Part shown: positions 19,050-28,095 of the stretch, one piece after another | Layout of the letters: each line of letters begins with the position of its first letter | Numbering within the stretch: position 1 is the stretch's first letter | Origin: an uncultured Flavobacteriaceae bacterium | GTDB taxonomy: Bacteria > Bacteroidota > Bacteroidia > Flavobacteriales > Flavobacteriaceae | Direction: 5' to 3' | Assembly: GCA_937959395.1 (NCBI GenBank) | Contig: CALGLR010000093.1 | Location: 1-47,240 of the forward strand | DNA: 47,240 bases | Made by a program: the position numbers and the translations under genes | The notes under the pieces: generated by a model | Seen by the model: only the letters and a program-made list of their open reading frames with translations | Databases searched by the model: none | What the model was told of the DNA's origin: nothing

Positions 19050-21371
19050 ATGTTTAACCATTTTAAGAAATTAATCCCTCCAACTTTAATTGCTTTATTT
19101 ATGAGCTGCAGTGACACAAAAACTAATATACAAACAATAATAACTAACTCCAATAGTTCTATTGAACAAAAAGTAGAAACACTACTTAGTAAAATGACCA
19201 TTGAGGAAAAAGTGGGACAAATGAACCAATATAATGGTTTCTGGGATGTTACTGGCCCCGTCCCTAAAGAAGGAAATTCTCAAGAAAAATATGAGCATTT
19301 AAAAAAAGGATGGGTTGGATCAATGCTTAATGTAAGGGGCGTAAAAAATGTAAAAACGGTTCAAAAAATAGTTGTTGAGGAATCTAGACTAGGTATTCCT
19401 TTAATTATAGGATTTGATGTCATCCATGGATACAAAACATTAAGCCCAATACCTTTAGCTGAAGCTGCTAGCTGGGATTTAAAAGCCATAGAAGAATCTT
19501 CTAGAGCTGCCGCTATAGAATCTTCTGCTGCAGGAATAAATTGGACTTTCGCTCCAATGGTAGATATTTCTAGAGATGCGCGCTGGGGTAGAGTTATGGA
19601 AGGTGCTGGAGAAGACCCATATCTAGGCAGTCTCATTGCAAAAGCAAGAGTGAAAGGATTTCAAGGTAACGACCTCTCAAAGAATAATACCATTATAGCA
19701 TGTGCCAAACACTTTGCCGCTTATGGATTCTCTGAATCCGGAAAAGAGTATAACACCGTAGATATTGGAACCTCTACACTTTTTAATACAGTTTTACCCC
19801 CTTTTAAGGCTGCTGCTGATGCAGGGGTTAGAACAATGATGAATTCTTTTAATGAATTAAATGGTATACCAGCGACAGGAAACGCTTTTTTACAACGTGA
19901 TATTCTAAAAAAACAATGGGATTTTAAAGGTTTTATAGTAAGTGATTGGGCATCAATCGCAGAAATGCAAAAATGGGGCTACACTAAAGACCTTAAGGGA
20001 GCGGCCAAAAAAGCAGCCATAGCAGGGTCAGACATGGACATGGAATCTTATGCATATGTTAAAGAATTGGCTGAATTAGTAAAGAATGGAGAAGTCGAAG
20101 AGTCTATAATAGATGATGCCGTAAAACGTATTTTACGTGTGAAATTTGAATTAGGTTTGTTTGATGATCCTTACAAATATTGTGATGAAGAAAGGGAGGA
20201 ATTAGTAACTAATAGTAAAGAATTACATAAAACCTCTTTGGATATCGCAAAAAAATCTATTGTTCTTTTAAAAAATGAAAAGCAATTATTACCTCTAAAA
20301 AAAGAAGGGCAAAAAATTGCATTAATAGGAAGTTTAGCGGCAGACAAAAACAGTCCACTAGGTAGCTGGAGACTAGGATCTGATGATAATTCAGCTGTTT
20401 CTGTATTAGAAGGAATGCAAGCTTACAAAAAGAATGAATTAATGTACAGTAAAGGAGCAGATGTCTTTATTAGCCCCACTACTTTTGTAAACGAACTAAA
20501 TATAAATACAACAGATAAAAGTGGATTTAATGAGGCTATATCCACTGCAAAAAAAGCTGATGTAGTAGTAATGGTACTTGGAGAGCATGGATTTCAAAGT
20601 GGGGAAGGACGCAGCAGAACCAATCTGGATTTGCCTGGTGTACAACAAGAACTATTAGAAGAAATTTATAAAGTAAATAAAAACATCGTGTTAGTTCTTA
20701 ACAACGGTAGACCTTTAACTATTGAGTGGGCTGATGATAATATTCCTGCTATTGTCGAAGCATGGCAATTGGGCTCTCAAACTGGTAATGCTGTAGCCCA
20801 AATTTTATATGGAGATTACAATCCCAGCGGAAAACTCCCCATGACTTTCCCTAGAAACGTTGGACAAGTGCCTCTTTATTACAATTACAAAAGTACAGGA
20901 AGAGAAGAAGAACTTATAGCAAACGATAAGCCAATGGTTTTTTGGTCACACTACAGTGATGTTAGTAACACACCTTTATATGCTTTTGGCCACGGCTTAA
21001 GCTACACAACCTTTGAATACAAAAATTTAAGCATACAAGGACAAGGGGAATCTTTTAATATAAATGATGATATTAATATATCTGTTAACTTAACTAATAC
21101 AGGAAAAATAACAGGAAAAGAAGTCGTACAATTATATGTTAGAGATTTATTTGCAAGCACAACACGTCCAGTAAAAGAATTAAAAGGTTTTGAATTAGTA
21201 GAACTTAAACCAGGAGAAACAAAAACAATAAATTTCACTTTAAATAAGGAAACGTTAGGGTTTTATGACAATAATGGTAAATTTATTATTGAACCTGGAG
21301 ATTTCAAAATATTTGTAGGTGGAAGCTCAATAACTTCTTTAGAATCTAGCTTTAAACTAGTTTCACATTAA
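19050..21371 (+). CDS. bglX: GH3 beta-glucosidase-type lipoprotein (BglX-like)
   Basis: This exo-acting beta-glycosidase has 773 residues and is probably membrane-anchored, since the signal peptide ends in LFMSC with C20. The GH3 N-terminal barrel (about residues 40-370) holds KHF (220-222) and the nucleophile D299 in GFIVSDW. The C-terminal alpha/beta sandwich (400-615) holds E519 in SGEGRSR as the likely acid/base. Residues 680-760 form a fibronectin III-like domain. This layout is that of BglX, which releases terminal glucose from beta-linked gluco-oligosaccharides. It follows the AraC gene by 293 bp on the same strand and lies upstream of three secreted paralogues. A second GH3 is encoded at 29975-32218. 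Exact linkage preference cannot be read from sequence. Confidence 0.93.
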   Translation: MFNHFKKLIPPTLIALFMSCSDTKTNIQTIITNSNSSIEQKVETLLSKMTIEEKVGQMNQYNGFWDVTGPVPKEGNSQEKYEHLKKGWVGSMLNVRGVKNVKTVQKIVVEESRLGIPLIIGFDVIHGYKTLSPIPLAEAASWDLKAIEESSRAAAIESSAAGINWTFAPMVDISRDARWGRVMEGAGEDPYLGSLIAKARVKGFQGNDLSKNNTIIACAKHFAAYGFSESGKEYNTVDIGTSTLFNTVLPPFKAAADAGVRTMMNSFNELNGIPATGNAFLQRDILKKQWDFKGFIVSDWASIAEMQKWGYTKDLKGAAKKAAIAGSDMDMESYAYVKELAELVKNGEVEESIIDDAVKRILRVKFELGLFDDPYKYCDEEREELVTNSKELHKTSLDIAKKSIVLLKNEKQLLPLKKEGQKIALIGSLAADKNSPLGSWRLGSDDNSAVSVLEGMQAYKKNELMYSKGADVFISPTTFVNELNINTTDKSGFNEAISTAKKADVVVMVLGEHGFQSGEGRSRTNLDLPGVQQELLEEIYKVNKNIVLVLNNGRPLTIEWADDNIPAIVEAWQLGSQTGNAVAQILYGDYNPSGKLPMTFPRNVGQVPLYYNYKSTGREEELIANDKPMVFWSHYSDVSNTPLYAFGHGLSYTTFEYKNLSIQGQGESFNINDDINISVNLTNTGKITGKEVVQLYVRDLFASTTRPVKELKGFELVELKPGETKTINFTLNKETLGFYDNNGKFIIEPGDFKIFVGGSSITSLESSFKLVSH

Positions 21372-21461
21372 AAAAATTCAAAACTGATCCTCCATATTCA
21401 TATTTCATAATTTTATCGAAACTATTATTCTTCAATCTGTAGACCTAAGATAAATGGAGGC

Positions 21462-21640
21462 AGTGTTAGTCCCGAAGCTTTGGGATCGACTTTAGGAGAA
21501 CAGTGATTTTAGTATAATACCATTTCTGAATTTATTTTACAGTATTTCAGAAATGGTATAAAGAATCTATTCTCGATACTATTTTTTTACCTTGTTGCAA
21601 AAAATCACTCCTTGATGATTTTTTGATCACTAACACCCTC
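21462..21640 (-). repeat. dispersed nested-hairpin repeat, family 1, copy D (inverted, rearranged)
   Basis: Recognisable by CCCGAAGCTTTGGGATCGAC, TTAGGAGAACAGTGATTTT and ATTCTCGATACTA in inverted order. It lacks about 12 bases of one inner arm between two AGA triplets. In the loop it carries a separate perfect hairpin (21517-21559). Its ends are GTGTTAGT and ACTAACAC instead of the usual outer arms. Confidence 0.65.
21517..21559. repeat. perfect 14-bp inverted repeat inside repeat copy D
   Basis: ATACCATTTCTGAA and its exact complement are separated by 15 nt. The other three family 1 copies lack this sequence at the equivalent place, so it looks like an extra insertion. Confidence 0.6.
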
Positions 21641-21754
21641 ATATTAAACAAGTTTTTATGAATAACTATTTTTCAAAATCCTAAAAACTAAAAAAAACAT
21701 GATTGTATTTCATCGAAAAAATCGATAAAACAACATAAAAATCCGATAAAATAT

Positions 21755-21762
21755 TATCTTTG
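21755..21762 (+). promoter_or_regulatory. -7 promoter box for the secreted-paralogue operon
   Basis: TATCTTTG fits the Bacteroidota TAnnTTTG -7 element. Transcription would begin near 21769, supporting the ATG at 21783 as the start of the first paralogue. There is no TTG at -33, but the box ATCGAAAAAA lies 43 bp upstream, nearly the same distance as in front of the fourth paralogue. Confidence 0.45.
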
Positions 21763-21782
21763 CGTTGTAAATGTACGCCCCA

Positions 21783-22526
21783 ATGTATAAAAAACTAATA
21801 CAATTAACATGTATTTTGTTATGCTTGTCCTATTCCATGTTTGGACAAGTAGGCATTAGCACAAATAATCCTCAAGAAGAATTACACATAGCAGGAAGTG
21901 GATCTACAATTAGAGTTGATGATTTAAACAGCGCAAATAAGACTAATAATTATGGTATTAGACCTGCTGCAGTACATAGCAATACTAATGGGGATTTAAT
22001 ATTACCACCTGTTCCAACCAATTCTGAAATTTTATTTAATGGGAAAGATATTATTGGTAGTTCTATATACCTTCCTACCGGACTCCAAGGACAAGCTGTT
22101 AATAATCAAATATACCAAACACCTTCTTTCACATTAACTAGAAATGCATTAGTTTTAATACAATACTCTATGGGGTTTGCTATTTTTAATAGAATAGCGA
22201 CGCAAGCAGTTTCTGATAGGAAACCAAGATTAGTTTCTAACTATCTTAGACTTGGCAATGGTACAACTGTCACTTCAGCTACGCATTATGCAAGAACAGG
22301 ACAATCTTATACCAATTCAATAAGCCCATCTAGTAATTACATTCCAATAGGATGGCATTACAACGGCGCTACAGATGCCTTAATTTTGCCCCCTGGCACT
22401 TATAGTTTTCATATGTATGCCTATTTGTTTAATCACGGAAATATAAATGTAAAATCATCAGACAGTTATTCTGCTATATTTGGAGGTTCTTCGAGAGAAT
22501 ATCTAAAAATCACTGCATTTTATTAA
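21783..22526 (+). CDS. secreted protein of unknown function, paralogue 1 of 4
   Basis: Not recognised functionally. I choose ATG 21783 (247 residues) because the signal peptide begins there and the -7 box at 21755-21762 puts transcription start almost on the earlier ATG at 21771. After an 18-21 residue signal the mature protein starts with QVGISTNNPQEELHIAG, the repeat-like N-terminal motif common in Bacteroidota surface and fibre proteins. The rest is beta-rich: SEILFNGKDI, TPSFTL, VLIQYSMGF, LPPGTYSFHMYAY, and a C-terminal SREYLKITAFY shared by all four paralogues. No T9SS domain, lipobox or membrane helix is seen. The strand pattern is reminiscent of C1q/TNF-like jelly rolls, but that is a guess. 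It is the first gene of a three-gene operon. Confidence 0.75.
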   Translation: MYKKLIQLTCILLCLSYSMFGQVGISTNNPQEELHIAGSGSTIRVDDLNSANKTNNYGIRPAAVHSNTNGDLILPPVPTNSEILFNGKDIIGSSIYLPTGLQGQAVNNQIYQTPSFTLTRNALVLIQYSMGFAIFNRIATQAVSDRKPRLVSNYLRLGNGTTVTSATHYARTGQSYTNSISPSSNYIPIGWHYNGATDALILPPGTYSFHMYAYLFNHGNINVKSSDSYSAIFGGSSREYLKITAFY

Positions 22527-22538
22527 TCGCTAAATATT

Positions 22539-23300
22539 ATGAAATTAACTAAAAAAAGCGTCATACTAATATTCTTTTCAATAGTTACATGCTTTATAAT
22601 ACAAGCGCAAGTAGGTATTGGCACAACAAATCCGCAACAAGAATTACATATTGTAGGGGATGGTACAGAAACCATAAGAGTTGATGGATTAGGCATTACA
22701 AATAGTGCTAATAATTATGGAGTAAACACCTCATTACCCGTACACGTAGATGCTAATGGAAATATGCTAATTCCCAACTCTCCAGCCATGGCAGAATTCG
22801 CTTTTAATGGTCAAGATATAATTAGTGGCGATATATATGTTCCTACAGGACCACAAGGCCAAGCTTCTGGTGTCGTACAACTTTACCAGACACCTAGTTT
22901 TACATTAACACAACCTGCTTTGGTAATGGTTACTTATAGCATGAGTGCGGTGGTTTGGAATAGAGCAGGTACAATAGCTGTAGATGATGGAAAACCAAAA
23001 GTAGTAAATACTTTTTTTTATATCGGAAATGGCTCAACTCCGGATACAAGTATTTCATATGGCAGAAGCTCATTAAATCATTCTAATTTTGCGCCTACAT
23101 CAGGTAATTGGATTACTAACGGCTATTTTTATAGCACAGCAGTAGATTCTATTTATTTACCTGCTGGAACTTATAGTGTTCATCTAAATGCTTTCATAAC
23201 TGCAACAACTGGAGTAACTCCACTATTAAATTCTGATAGCTTTTCTGTCGATTTTGGAGGTGCTTCAAGAGAATATCTCAAAGTAATAACCTTTTATTAG
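22539..23300 (+). CDS. secreted protein of unknown function, paralogue 2 of 4
   Basis: 253 residues, with a signal peptide ending near residue 23 (IIQAQ). It shares the full paralogue plan: VGIGTTNPQQELHIVG, IRVDGLG, AEFAFNGQDIISG, TPSFTLTQPALVMVTYSM, DDGKPKVVNTFFYIGNGST, LPAGTYSVHLNAF and SREYLKVITFY. It begins 12 bp after the stop of paralogue 1, so they are co-transcribed. The middle third (roughly residues 150-190, the serine/asparagine-rich loop) is the most variable part among the copies. It could be a binding surface, but function is unknown. Confidence 0.75.
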   Translation: MKLTKKSVILIFFSIVTCFIIQAQVGIGTTNPQQELHIVGDGTETIRVDGLGITNSANNYGVNTSLPVHVDANGNMLIPNSPAMAEFAFNGQDIISGDIYVPTGPQGQASGVVQLYQTPSFTLTQPALVMVTYSMSAVVWNRAGTIAVDDGKPKVVNTFFYIGNGSTPDTSISYGRSSLNHSNFAPTSGNWITNGYFYSTAVDSIYLPAGTYSVHLNAFITATTGVTPLLNSDSFSVDFGGASREYLKVITFY

Positions 23301-23306
23301 ATAAAA

Positions 23307-24056
23307 ATGTTTAAAAAATTACTTTTACTATACTTGGCATTATTTTTATGCAACATTTCACACTCTCAAAGAGAAGTGGGGATAAATACTACGAATCCAG
23401 AAGAGAAACTTCACATTTCTGGAAATACTTCTACTATTAGAATAGAAGGATTAAACGCCGCAAACAATCCTAATAATTATGGAGTTAGAACCGCTCCTTT
23501 GTATGTGGATTCTAATGGCGATTTTAGCATTCCGCCTTCACCAAGTAGCTCAGAATTTCTTTATAATGGATCTAATATGATTAGCTCAGGAGAGCTTATA
23601 CAAACAGGCACACAAGGTCAAACTAATTCTGACGAAATCTATACATCTCCAAGCTTTACACTTAGTCAACCTGCAAATGTGATGATACAATATTCTATGG
23701 GGTTCACTGTTTGGAACAGGTTACGCACGCAAGCTCCTTCAGATGGAAAACCAAAAACAATACAAAATTTTATTTATATTGGAGATGGAACCACTGCGAA
23801 TTTCACAACTGCTTATGCTTATTCTGGACAATCATTTAGTAATGTTCAAAATCCTTCCAGTGAATTTATAATTAATGGATTTTATTACAATACAGCCTCA
23901 GAAATCGTGTTCCTTCCTGCTGGCACATACAGTATTCATCTTTATGGATTAGTTTCTGCCAGTAATGGTGTTAATTTCCTAAAAACATCAGACAGTTTTT
24001 CTTCTGAATATGGAGATTCAAGTAGAGAATATTTAAAAGTTATTGCTTTTTATTAA
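23307..24056 (+). CDS. secreted protein of unknown function, paralogue 3 of 4
   Basis: 249 residues, with a signal peptide of about 20 residues. The mature N-terminus is REVGINTTNPEEKLHISG and the C-terminus SSREYLKVIAFY, as in its sisters. It starts 6 bp after paralogue 2. Its 3' end overlaps the convergent symporter gene by 17 bp, so there is no room for a terminator between the two transcription units. The conserved core (SEFLYNGSNMIS, SPSFTLSQPANVMIQYSMGF, DGKPKTIQNFIYIGDGTT, LPAGTYSIHLYG) is typical of the set. No known enzyme motif is present. Confidence 0.75.
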   Translation: MFKKLLLLYLALFLCNISHSQREVGINTTNPEEKLHISGNTSTIRIEGLNAANNPNNYGVRTAPLYVDSNGDFSIPPSPSSSEFLYNGSNMISSGELIQTGTQGQTNSDEIYTSPSFTLSQPANVMIQYSMGFTVWNRLRTQAPSDGKPKTIQNFIYIGDGTTANFTTAYAYSGQSFSNVQNPSSEFIINGFYYNTASEIVFLPAGTYSIHLYGLVSASNGVNFLKTSDSFSSEYGDSSREYLKVIAFY

Positions 24057-25677
24057 TTTGAGTTCTCCGCTTTTCTAGTTCTATTTTTATTTCTTCCATT
24101 TTCTTCTGATTTAACGGATATAACATCATTAAACCTGCTGCAATTATTGTCACAATAGCAGGAACCCAACTCATTAACATCACTATACCAGGTATGGCAT
24201 CATTAATTGTCGTAGTATTTTGCCCATCATAATTAAATGCCGCTAAAACAAAACCTATTACAGCTCCAGCTATACCACCTCCAAATTTAGTAGCAAAAGA
24301 ACCCGCAGAATAAATAAGCCCTGTCGCCCTTCTTCCATTTTTCCATTCTGAAAAATCTGCAGCATCACCTAGCATAACAAAGAATAACGTAGGAAACATT
24401 GCCGAGGTGAACTCAGATAAAATACCAATAACAAAAATAGCTGTAATGTTATGAGAACCACAAAAAACAAGTAAAGCATTAACTACACCAGAAAAAATTA
24501 AAGCATAAATAAACAGGTTTCGCTTGCCAATTCTTTTACTTAAAGGCGCTGTAAATAGTGCACCAGCAATAGACACCAACATTAACCCCACCAAATATGA
24601 AGCAGATAACAATTGATTATTTAAATAATGTGTAAAATATATAATTACAATACCTTGCTTTATAGAATTATAAACACTGAACAAAAGTCCTGTAATCAAT
24701 AAAACAACCCAAGGCTTATTAGCCATTAGATCTTTAATGTCTTTCCTCAAGTTACTTTTTTGATCTTCAGGAGGATGAATTCTTTCTTTTGTTGTTAAAA
24801 AAGTTATTAGCATTAATAATGACAATAATACAGACATAACAAACATTGATTTACTATATCCTTGTTTTTGATCTACTATAGAAATATGACTAGAAGAAAG
24901 TGCTTTTTCTCCTACTACAATAAAGTCATAGGCATTCCCTTTTTGCATACTAAAGCTTTTATCAATAGTTGGTTCATTTTCTACTTCGTTTTGACGATCA
25001 CCACCCCAAATAAATGTAGCAATCCCATTTTTTGTTTTAATATTTACATGTTCAACATCTTTAGGAGCGATAACCTTTACTTTAAAAGTATCTTCACTTA
25101 ATTTAACGACATTAATGGAAGGGTTGACATTTCCAAAGTAAGCTACCAGAAATAACAAAGCACCTTGTACTAACATCCCTCCCCCGAAAGCTCCTGCCAT
25201 TCTATATGAACCTATACTTGTTCTTTCCTTATCATCTCCAGTCATAACACTCATAAGTGCACCGTATGGTATATTATTTGCAGTATACACCAATGTAAAA
25301 AACATGTAACTAATATAAGCGTAAAGTATTTTTCCATCTTCAGATAATTCTGGAGACACAAATAATAATGATAAGGACAACCCTAGAGGTATAGCTGTCC
25401 ATAGAATCCATGGGCGAAATTTTCCATATTTAGAATTGGTACGATCTCCAATTATCCCCATAATAATATCACTAATACCATCACTAAATCTTGCAAAAAG
25501 TAAAACAAGACCAGCAGTTGCTGGAGTTAAACCAAAAACATCGGTATAAAAAACGAATAAAAAAGTAGCGACGCCCCTCCATGCTATATTCGCAGCCCCA
25601 TCTCCAAGTGCATATCCTATCTTTTCTTTTAATGAAAGTTTATTTGGTTTTGATATCATATTTTTTGCTTTTAACAA
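24040..25677 (-). CDS. GPH-family (MelB-like) sugar:cation symporter with a periplasmic insertion
   Basis: An inner-membrane major-facilitator permease of 545 residues for a glycoside, pentoside or hexuronide. MelB-type features are GYALGDGAANIAWRG in helix 1, FARFSDGISDIIMG with the cation-site-type acidic residue in helix 2, GDRTNSKYGKFRPWILW after it, and TANNIPYGALMSVMTGD in helix 4. Between helix 5 (ending near 182) and helix 6 (starting near 277) there are about 90 extra residues, beta-rich and hydrophilic (FKVKVIAPKDVEHVNI, GIATFIWGGD). By topology they lie in the periplasm, and most family members lack them. It is the last gene of the SMP-30 to symporter operon, 3 bp after lacI. An alternative start is Met7 at 25659. 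Confidence 0.87.
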   Translation of the reverse strand: MLKAKNMISKPNKLSLKEKIGYALGDGAANIAWRGVATFLFVFYTDVFGLTPATAGLVLLFARFSDGISDIIMGIIGDRTNSKYGKFRPWILWTAIPLGLSLSLLFVSPELSEDGKILYAYISYMFFTLVYTANNIPYGALMSVMTGDDKERTSIGSYRMAGAFGGGMLVQGALLFLVAYFGNVNPSINVVKLSEDTFKVKVIAPKDVEHVNIKTKNGIATFIWGGDRQNEVENEPTIDKSFSMQKGNAYDFIVVGEKALSSSHISIVDQKQGYSKSMFVMSVLLSLLMLITFLTTKERIHPPEDQKSNLRKDIKDLMANKPWVVLLITGLLFSVYNSIKQGIVIIYFTHYLNNQLLSASYLVGLMLVSIAGALFTAPLSKRIGKRNLFIYALIFSGVVNALLVFCGSHNITAIFVIGILSEFTSAMFPTLFFVMLGDAADFSEWKNGRRATGLIYSAGSFATKFGGGIAGAVIGFVLAAFNYDGQNTTTINDAIPGIVMLMSWVPAIVTIIAAGLMMLYPLNQKKMEEIKIELEKRRTQINKKQ

Positions 25678-25680
25678 TTA

Positions 25681-26688
25681 CTAAAGTGTTGTTTCTCTTA
25701 AATTAATACTATAATTAACCGTTTTAGTTTCGTTTTTTAAATACTCTTTAGTTTCTATTCGCTTAATTAAAAGTTGCACTGCTTTTGCTCCTATATCGTC
25801 TGAATGTTGTGTAATAGTTGATAACTTAGGTGTCGTATAATGTAATACATTATCATCTGAAAAACCAATAACAGAAAGTGCTTTAGGGATAGAAAAATTA
25901 TGTTTTTTAGCGCTATTTAAAGCCACTACTCCTGATATATTATCAATAGAAATAATACCATCTAAATCATTGTATTTTTTCATCATTTTTTCAATTTCTT
26001 TTTCTATATCATCAATATTACTAACCTTTAATTCAATAAGTTCATTAGAGAAATTTTCAGTCTCATTAATCGCCTGGAAACACCCTTTAACTCTTAACTT
26101 ACCTACACTTAGATCTTCTAAGCAATTTACAAGCATAATTCGTTTCCTACCTTCATTTACCAACTGCTTGGTCGCTTTATAAGCGGCATCAAAATCATCG
26201 ATAACAACCTTATCACATTCAACTTCATCTGCTACTCTATCAAACATTACAATAGGTATTTTTTGATTTAAAATACGATTAAAATGATCTGTTTTTTTTT
26301 CTCTTTGAGTTTCTTCTGCTATAGACATTATAAATCCATCTACACTGCCATCTGCTAATAATTGCAAACTATCAAGCTCTTTATTATAAGATTCGTTCGA
26401 AAGGCAAGTAATTATACTATATCCCATTTTAGCAGATTCTTTTTCTATACCATACAAAACCTTAGCAAAAAAATGATTTAATATATTAGGAATAATAACA
26501 CCTATCGTTTTAGTTTGGTTATTCTTTAAACTTAAAGCCACTTTGTTTGGCTTATAGTTATACATTTCAGCTAATTCTTTGACTCTTTTTATCGTTTTCT
26601 CACTAATCTCACTACTGCCATTTAATGCTTTAGAAACTGTAGATATCGAAACATTTAATTTTTCTGCTAACTCTTTTAATGTAATCAT
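25681..26688 (-). CDS. LacI-family transcriptional regulator
   Basis: 335 residues. The N-terminal LacI helix-turn-helix is clear (LKELAEKLNVSISTVSKALN) followed by the hinge (NYKPNKVALSLKNN). Residues 60-330 are the periplasmic-binding-protein-like sensor (TIGVIIPNILNHFF, DGFIMSIAEE, PIVMFDRV, SVIGFSDDNVLHYTTPKLSTI). It is encoded inside the operon between gntP (51-bp gap) and the symporter (3-bp gap). It is therefore probably an autoregulated local regulator of the gluconate/glucoside operon, responding to a sugar or sugar acid. I could not find a convincing CG-centred LacI palindrome upstream of the operon's first gene. Confidence 0.92.
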   Translation of the reverse strand: MITLKELAEKLNVSISTVSKALNGSSEISEKTIKRVKELAEMYNYKPNKVALSLKNNQTKTIGVIIPNILNHFFAKVLYGIEKESAKMGYSIITCLSNESYNKELDSLQLLADGSVDGFIMSIAEETQREKKTDHFNRILNQKIPIVMFDRVADEVECDKVVIDDFDAAYKATKQLVNEGRKRIMLVNCLEDLSVGKLRVKGCFQAINETENFSNELIELKVSNIDDIEKEIEKMMKKYNDLDGIISIDNISGVVALNSAKKHNFSIPKALSVIGFSDDNVLHYTTPKLSTITQHSDDIGAKAVQLLIKRIETKEYLKNETKTVNYSINLRETTL

Positions 26689-26739
26689 TATTATATCCTC
26701 ATTAATTCATCTAAATATATAATCTTTTAATTCATTATT

Positions 26740-28083
26740 TTAATATATATAAGAGATTATACTCACTGACGCAAATCCAACAAGTGCTATAATAGTAGTC
26801 ATCATAGTCCAACTATTAAAGGTTTGCTTTTCATTTAATCCTAAATATTTACTAACTAACCAAAAACCACTATCATTTACGTGAGATAATATAGAAGCTC
26901 CTGATGCAATTGCTATAACCAAAAGCGCCTTATCTAAATCTAAAACAGAATCATTAATTAAAGGAGCTACAATACCTGCTGCAGTAATCATTGCCACAGT
27001 AGCAGAACCTTGTAAAATCCTTACAACAGCTGCTATTAAAAAGGCAAAAAATAATAAATTTAGCCCACCTGATGCAAAATATTGAGCAAGCATTTTCCCA
27101 GAACCAGTATTTATTAACATTTGCTTAAATACGCCTCCTGCCCCTGTAAGTAATATTATAATTCCAGCAGGTTCCATAGATTTTGTAGTAATTCTAAGTA
27201 ATTTCTCTCTACTAAAGCCTCTTCGAATCCCCAAAACGTACCATGCAATACAATTTGCTAAAATTAAAGCTGAAATAGGATTTCCTATAATTTGAAAAAA
27301 TGAAAGTATTGATTTAGGAAATGTTTGATTACTAAATAATGGGCTGTTTAAAAACGTATTACTCACTATTAAGAGAATAGGAAGCACTATAATACTTAGA
27401 ATAGTTAAAATTGATGGGAAGTTACTTATTTCACCTCCTTCAACTTCTAGCTTTGGAGCTTCTACATAGATACGTTTAGAAATATACTTAGCAAACAAAG
27501 GTCCACTAATAATAGCGGCAGGTATACCTGCTATAAAACCAATTAATATTACCAAACCCAAATCTGCATTTAAAATATCTGCCACAGCAATTGGTCCAGG
27601 CGTTGGTGGAATAAACGAATGTGTAATTGCTAAACCTGCTAATAAAGGAATAGCATAAAGTAATAATGACTTTTTAGTTTTTCGCTGAAGTGAATAAATT
27701 AGAGGTATTAATATAATAAATGCAACATCGAAAAATACTGGAATAGCGATTAAAAAACCAGTAAGCATTAATGCAATAGAAGCATGTTTTTCTCCAAAAA
27801 CCTTTAACAAATACTTTGCTAAAGCTTCAGCTCCCCCAGACTGTTCCAATATAGCTCCAAACATAGCACCTAAACCTATTATTACAGCAACAAAACCCAA
27901 CGTATTTCCCATACCAGTTTGTATTGTAGAAATTATATCTAAAGGTGCCATTCCTGCAACTAATCCAACTGTTATACTTGCTATTAACAGGGCTAGAAAA
28001 GCTTGTACTTTAAATTTCAATATTAAAATTAAAAGTACAGCGATACCTGCTGTTACAGCTAGTATTAAATTATAATCTAGCAT
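26740..28083 (-). CDS. gntP: gluconate:H+ symporter, GntP family
   Basis: A 447-residue, highly hydrophobic permease with 12-14 membrane segments along its whole length, the standard GntP size. Characteristic stretches include FIPPTPGPIAVADIL, LTGAGGVFKQMLINTGSGKMLA and HVNDSGFWLVSKYLGLN near the C-terminus. The family carries gluconate and related aldonates. Its position between 6-phosphogluconate dehydrogenase (12 bp away) and LacI, with gluconokinase in the same operon, strongly supports gluconate or a close analogue as the substrate. Confidence 0.92.
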   Translation of the reverse strand: MLDYNLILAVTAGIAVLLILILKFKVQAFLALLIASITVGLVAGMAPLDIISTIQTGMGNTLGFVAVIIGLGAMFGAILEQSGGAEALAKYLLKVFGEKHASIALMLTGFLIAIPVFFDVAFIILIPLIYSLQRKTKKSLLLYAIPLLAGLAITHSFIPPTPGPIAVADILNADLGLVILIGFIAGIPAAIISGPLFAKYISKRIYVEAPKLEVEGGEISNFPSILTILSIIVLPILLIVSNTFLNSPLFSNQTFPKSILSFFQIIGNPISALILANCIAWYVLGIRRGFSREKLLRITTKSMEPAGIIILLTGAGGVFKQMLINTGSGKMLAQYFASGGLNLLFFAFLIAAVVRILQGSATVAMITAAGIVAPLINDSVLDLDKALLVIAIASGASILSHVNDSGFWLVSKYLGLNEKQTFNSWTMMTTIIALVGFASVSIISYIY

Positions 28084-28095
28084 TTATTTTTATTT

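Larger units (their letters stand above)
21372..21770. other. intergenic region with a repeat and a promoter
   Basis: These 399 bp after the GH3 gene hold a rearranged family 1 repeat (21462-21640), a box ATCGAAAAAA at 21712-21721 and a -7-type motif at 21755-21762. I see no terminator for the GH3 gene. Confidence 0.5.
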
